From positions 2,027,355 through 2,091,354 of the forward strand of contig JAOVFP010000023.1 in the NCBI GenBank assembly GCA_025738555.1: a stretch of DNA of 64,000 nucleotides, read 5' to 3'. Positions 60,427-64,000 of this stretch are shown here, piece by piece; position 1 is the first letter of the stretch, and the number at the start of each line of letters is the position of its first letter. The DNA comes from Cyathus striatus (lineage: Eukaryota > Basidiomycota > Agaricomycetes > Agaricales > Nidulariaceae). A program made the position numbers and the translations under genes. The notes beneath the pieces were generated by a model. The model was not told where the DNA came from, searched no databases, and worked only from the letters and a program-made list of their open reading frames with translations.

Positions 60427-60434
60427 TATAAAAG
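60427..60434 (+). promoter_or_regulatory. TATA box of the secreted Cys-rich protein gene
   Basis: TATAAAAG about 140 bp before the ATG. A probable 5'-UTR intron lies at 60500-60555: donor GTACGA, branch-like ctaac, acceptor aacag. That explains the distance to the start codon. Confidence 0.55.
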
Positions 60435-60570
60435 CACTACTGCTCAGTCAATCCAAAAGCCAGGGATTTGCATTCAACATCTTCTGCACAGCTTCAACGG
60501 TACGAGATAACTCCTTGTTCTTCCTTCCTCACCCCACTAACCACTCAAAAAACAGTAGCACAGCTTAACA

Positions 60571-60969
60571 ATGTTCGCCAAACTCCCATCCTACCTCCTC
60601 GTCGGGTCCCTCGTCCTCAGCGGCGCATCCCCCGTCTTCGGACAGCTCCTCTTGTCCATGTTCAGCCAGACAAGCTGCCCATCCGACCAGCCCCACATCA
60701 CCGACTTCATCCAGCCCTTCTCCGGGTCCGCCAACTGCTTCGCCATGCCAGGTGGTCAATCCGTTGTCACGAACGCTCCAGGCTGTACAGCTGCGACCTT
60801 CTTCTCGGACACCACCTGCTCCACAAAGTTCATCACGCTCAGTTTGCCTGCTGGAGGCAACCAGTGCTTCAGCTTCCCCTTTGCATCTGTCGCTTTCACT
60901 TGTGGTTCGGCTGTCAGCGCCAAGGCGGCAGCTGCTAACACCTCTATCACTATTAACAGGCAGTCTTGA
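60571..60969 (+). CDS. Small secreted cysteine-rich protein
   Basis: 132 residues in one coding exon. Residues 1-24 form a signal peptide (MFAKLPSYLLVGSLVLSGAS, cleavage probably after VFG). The mature part has six cysteines at about 36, 56, 72, 83, 99 and 111, enough for three disulfides, and is poor in charged residues, as in many basidiomycete small secreted proteins. Codons are strongly C-ending (ctc, atc, ttc), unlike nearby genes, which suggests high expression. No named family recognised. A wall, adhesion or effector role is only inference. Confidence 0.78.
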   Translation: MFAKLPSYLLVGSLVLSGASPVFGQLLLSMFSQTSCPSDQPHITDFIQPFSGSANCFAMPGGQSVVTNAPGCTAATFFSDTTCSTKFITLSLPAGGNQCFSFPFASVAFTCGSAVSAKAAAANTSITINRQS

Positions 60970-61704
60970 GTTGGGTAGGTGGTTTACCTGTGACTTTTGT
61001 ACGCTGTAAGGCTGACCTGGGTTTGTTAGGTGAATTTAGGAAGGGCAGCTAAGCATTATCAGGAGTTCTGGACTGAGCAGGGTCTTTATATGTGCAGTGC
61101 ATTGGATCATCTGATATAATCACTGCGCCTTCGAAATAAATTAAAGTTTATGGGAGCACTGTGAGTGATGAGTCGCGTACCTACAACGTTATTGACTGTT
61201 GTCTGGTTCTGTGGGGTATGATTGATAATCTTTCCAATTGCGACTCGTGCTAATGATTCATCCTGTACCTCTACCAATAGCACTCACTGAGCCACTAGTG
61301 TAAGCACTGAGAAAGTGTGTTCGCCAGTGGCCCCTTCATCTATGAAGCAGGCCTATCCTGTGGGTGCTTCGTGGCGCAGCACCTAAACCAATGTGAAAAG
61401 GCCTCTTAACAACAGAGAAGTCAACGGAACGAACACAGGCCGTGCAATATTTACAACCCATAGAACGGTGACGCATTATCTTTCCTTGTACTCAACAGCA
61501 TTGTTATACCTAGCAACAATCGCTTCAAAGCTTTAAATCCAGAATCCGCAACCGCACGGCACTACAATGTTTGTGGGTCCACGCACAACAAGCGTGGCGA
61601 GTGTAGAGAACTAGTTATTGTTCTCCGTTTAAGCATATATATCATCTATTCATTGCGCACCTTTACAGCTTATCTCCTTCATTTATATTTTAGCAAACTG
61701 CACC
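60970..61704. other. Spacer, nothing recognised
   Basis: The 3' flank of the secreted-protein gene and the upstream flank of the broken locus. A run catatatatcatc near 61635 could be a weak TATA box. Confidence 0.4.
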
Positions 61705-62545
61705 ATGATGCTCAACGAATCTTCAGTACCTTCGAGTGGTGCAATGTATATATCACCACCTCCGGAGGCTAATATCACTCGCTCTGATTCTTCAGGTCCA
61801 TCCACTTGCCAGGTCCTTCTGCGGAGGGACATATATGCTCTGCTGCCGCAGCCGATACACGTTCATTACCTTCTGTTGTTCAATATCGTGGTGCTATGCT
61901 AGAAGATAGCGAAATCATTCTCGAAGATTCAATTGACCTTCGCAGCGGACAGGGACTTTTCGACTATTCTATGAAAAACAGGCCCAACGTTGCAGGTTTC
62001 TAGTACCAGCCTATTCTCACCTGTATCAATGAGCAATGTTGGTTCATTGCGCTCAATTCTTCGTGGTCCTGGAAATAGACGGAGAAGGACTTACTCAACG
62101 TATCTTTCGATCTTCAATATTATTCACATTCCACCGTAGAGGAAGACAACGACGAAGACGACATAGAGGAAGAAGATGAAGGCAGCAACGATGAAGAAGT
62201 GCAGGAGAAATCAGTATGGTACGAGGAACTAGGTCTCCTAAGTGGATCCGTGACATATCCCAACCATGGTTCACACACCACTCGAACGTTGACTTCTCTT
62301 TAGACGAGCTTCCGCCACCAGCACCACCGCCCCCAACAGCAATCACATCGTCATTTTATAACGAGTCAGAATACCCAATACACCTCCTGGATCCAATTGC
62401 TCCTCTGGATTACAGAGCACTTCAGAACCGCGCTTTGGCCTTCACTTCTCAGCTTGAGAAGGAGCGCCAAGCGAGTCAATGCAGGGCAATACGGATAATT
62501 CTGCATCCTTACAATCATGGAAAGCGTTGGCAGTGGTGCTGTTGA
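61705..62545 (+). pseudogene. Hypothetical protein locus with several frame breaks
   Basis: Protein-like segments follow one another in changing frames: SSVPSSGAMYISPPPEANIT, PGPSAEGHICSAAAADTRS and SEIILEDSIDLRSGQGLFDY, FSPVSMSNVGSLRSILRGPG, the acidic TVEEDNDEDDIEEEDEGSND, then KWIRDISQPWFTHHSNVDFS and DELPPPAPPPPTAITSS to a stop at 62545. At least four shifts are needed, at about 61800, 61990, 62115 and 62240. No intron set I tried removes them. Composition (Ser/Arg stretches, an acidic tract, polyproline) suggests a disordered regulatory protein. Family not recognised. Confidence 0.45.
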
Positions 62546-62834
62546 GTGCTAGCAGCGTCATGGTACTGTTTGATAGACCCAATCATTCAATAATACGGTA
62601 TTGACCACTCTGTCTCCCAACTTCCTTAATCAACCATTCCATCTATACTCTATTAATCATGTATAAATACAATATGATCCACAGGGGGTATCTAACAGTC
62701 CATTCCATCTAAGTAAACCGTCTATATCATAACAGTAAGAATATCAATCACACAAAAACCGGTGGCAGCGCTCTCTTCGTATCCCACCTCTCATCTCTCA
62801 CATACGAAAACGCAACCGCACAACACGTGCATGA

Positions 62835-64000
62835 CTATACTTCCACCCCTCCACAATTTCCCCCCTCACTCGCGCGATACACATACCCACCCATCTCATC
62901 ATCCTCAAAGAACCTCTTCGTGCCCACAACCATATGCTCCAGCCGATCTGGGATGTACGAGTAATACACCTTCTCAGGGAGCCAGCGCTTAGCGCTCCGC
63001 TCTCATCATGCAGGTATCCTCCAGCTCGTCCAGGAAATCTTCCCCGATATCGTCAGATAACCAAAAATCGAATTCTACATTCTCCGGACAAGCGATGAGG
63101 TATTGTATAAGGTCTTTTGGTGTATCCAATGGATCGAACGCGGTGATGGATAGATGTTTAAGTCTGTGACACCGGTCTAGGAACCCGCAGAGTTGAGTGC
63201 ACTCCCATGAAGATGGAGCGTGCATCGATGGCGTGCGCAGGTCGAGAGTGAGAGAGCTTGTAACATCGGAGCGGTGAAGTTCTCTAAAAGACACCGATCC
63301 CATCGTCCCCGAACTCCCCCTCAGTGCGCTCCCTGCGTCGCACCATACAAACGCAGCTCGCGCAAACACGTATGCATGAACTCGGGTACAGTTCGCCCAT
63401 CCCAATATCCACATGTAAGCTTACAGCTCCTAAGTTCCGGGCAGAGCTGCAACAGCTGTATACACTCAACAGGAGTAAGAATGTCTCCCCGTTAAAGCGG
63501 CGCAAACACCTCTTTACATCCAGTGATGTGAGCTGATGATACAGGAATCGCAAGTTCTTGAGGAGACTCACAGGCTGTTATCCAGGGAATGAGCGTGTCG
63601 AGCTTGGGTGCGATTTCGAATATATCCTCGCCGAGCTCGCGGGTGAGCCAGGACTGTCCTTGTGTTTTCTGGGCAGTGGATGATGCATTTCCGCAGTGCG
63701 GGGAGGTGGGTGCCGGATTGACCAGAGCCCCTTTGCAACGTACGAAGGGGGAGCGACGAGGTAGAGTTTCTCCCATCGACGTGATTGCGTCGCGAGCTTT
63801 TGCAGGACGTCCGTCTTGTGCGCTGAAGCTTCAGCGGAGTACTCCGGTGCATAGTAGAGAAGAAGCTGGATATCGAGCGTGGCTTCACGCAGAGCTGGTG
63901 CCATGAGATCCAAAAGACCGAGTGTACGCTGCGTCATGTGCCACTTATCCAGCACCAAGCGGATTTTTGACCAGTTTGGCAAGGCTTGCTTTTGGGCAAT
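62835..64000 (-). pseudogene. F-box/leucine-rich-repeat protein, frame-broken, 5' end outside the window
   Basis: Read on the minus strand, segments of one leucine-rich protein appear in order but in different frames: SRRWEKLYLVAPPSYVAKGL, LPALRKCIIHCPE, LTRELGEDIFEIAPKLDTL, LKNLRFLYHQLTSLDVKRC, GDILTPVECIQLLQLCPELR, VPEFMHTCLRELRLYG, LLENFTAPMLQALSLS, RCHRLKHLSITAFDPLDTPK, DFLDELEDTC, and RSAKRWLPEKVYYSYIPDRL to a stop at 62835-62837. The pattern matches agaricomycete F-box proteins; the F-box itself would lie beyond 64000. At least five frame changes in 1.1 kb point to a decayed gene, or to poor sequence at this edge. Confidence 0.65.

Noticed and set aside
1..64000. CRISPR arrays, bacterial operons, riboswitches or rRNA
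   Set aside because: Introns and gene families show a eukaryotic nuclear origin. No regularly spaced short palindromic repeats or rRNA-like sequence were seen.

Overview
The window is nuclear DNA of a filamentous basidiomycete, probably an Agaricomycete. The evidence is many short GT-AG introns (about 45-90 bp) plus families typical of that group: a FunK1-type kinase, DUF2828 proteins, a fungal AAA ATPase, basidiomycete F-box proteins, CPY-type glutathione transferases and a divergent TEA factor. I built gene models by hand from conserved protein reading frames and splice signals.

Layout: 1-2.5 kb holds a FunK1 kinase (5' end outside the window) and a broken tandem copy. 4.9-11.3 kb is a pinin gene in which two introns (3.07 and 2.18 kb) make up most of the locus. 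17.4-20.2 kb is a membrane-anchored GH5 exo-beta-1,3-glucanase with a 10-nt exon. 23.1-24.6 kb is a TEA/ATTS transcription factor. 25.0-25.6 kb (-) is an unrecognised ORF. 25.8-30.2 kb (-) is a neutral ceramidase in about 26 exons. 38.3-40.3 kb is a histidine-acid-phosphatase-like membrane protein with a 6-nt exon. 41.1-43.0 kb holds two tandem Cys-rich small proteins. 43.7-45.3 kb is an AAA ATPase, followed by a convergent F-box protein (45.4-47.0 kb, -). 47.6-51.6 kb is a DUF2828 pseudogene plus an intact-looking paralogue. 51.9-54.1 kb is a convergent pair of glutathione transferases.

54.8-59.4 kb is a transposon nest. It contains a 1,161-bp hAT derivative with 12-bp terminal inverted repeats and an 8-bp target duplication, a truncated copy of an AT-rich element, and a complete 1,842-bp copy of that element inserted into a tRNA-derived repeat. 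An uninterrupted relative of that repeat lies beside it. After this come a small secreted Cys-rich protein (60.6 kb) and two badly frame-broken loci at the right edge.

The genes are independent eukaryotic transcription units, not one pathway. Common themes are local duplication (FunK1, Cys-rich, DUF2828, GST) and extreme exon-intron structures (giant introns, microexons of 6, 10, 18 and 19 nt). Several otherwise conserved genes carry a single-base frameshift at a short homopolymer, which looks more like sequence error than gene death. About 6-8 kb blocks at 11.3-17.4 and 30.2-38.3 kb contain no gene I can support.
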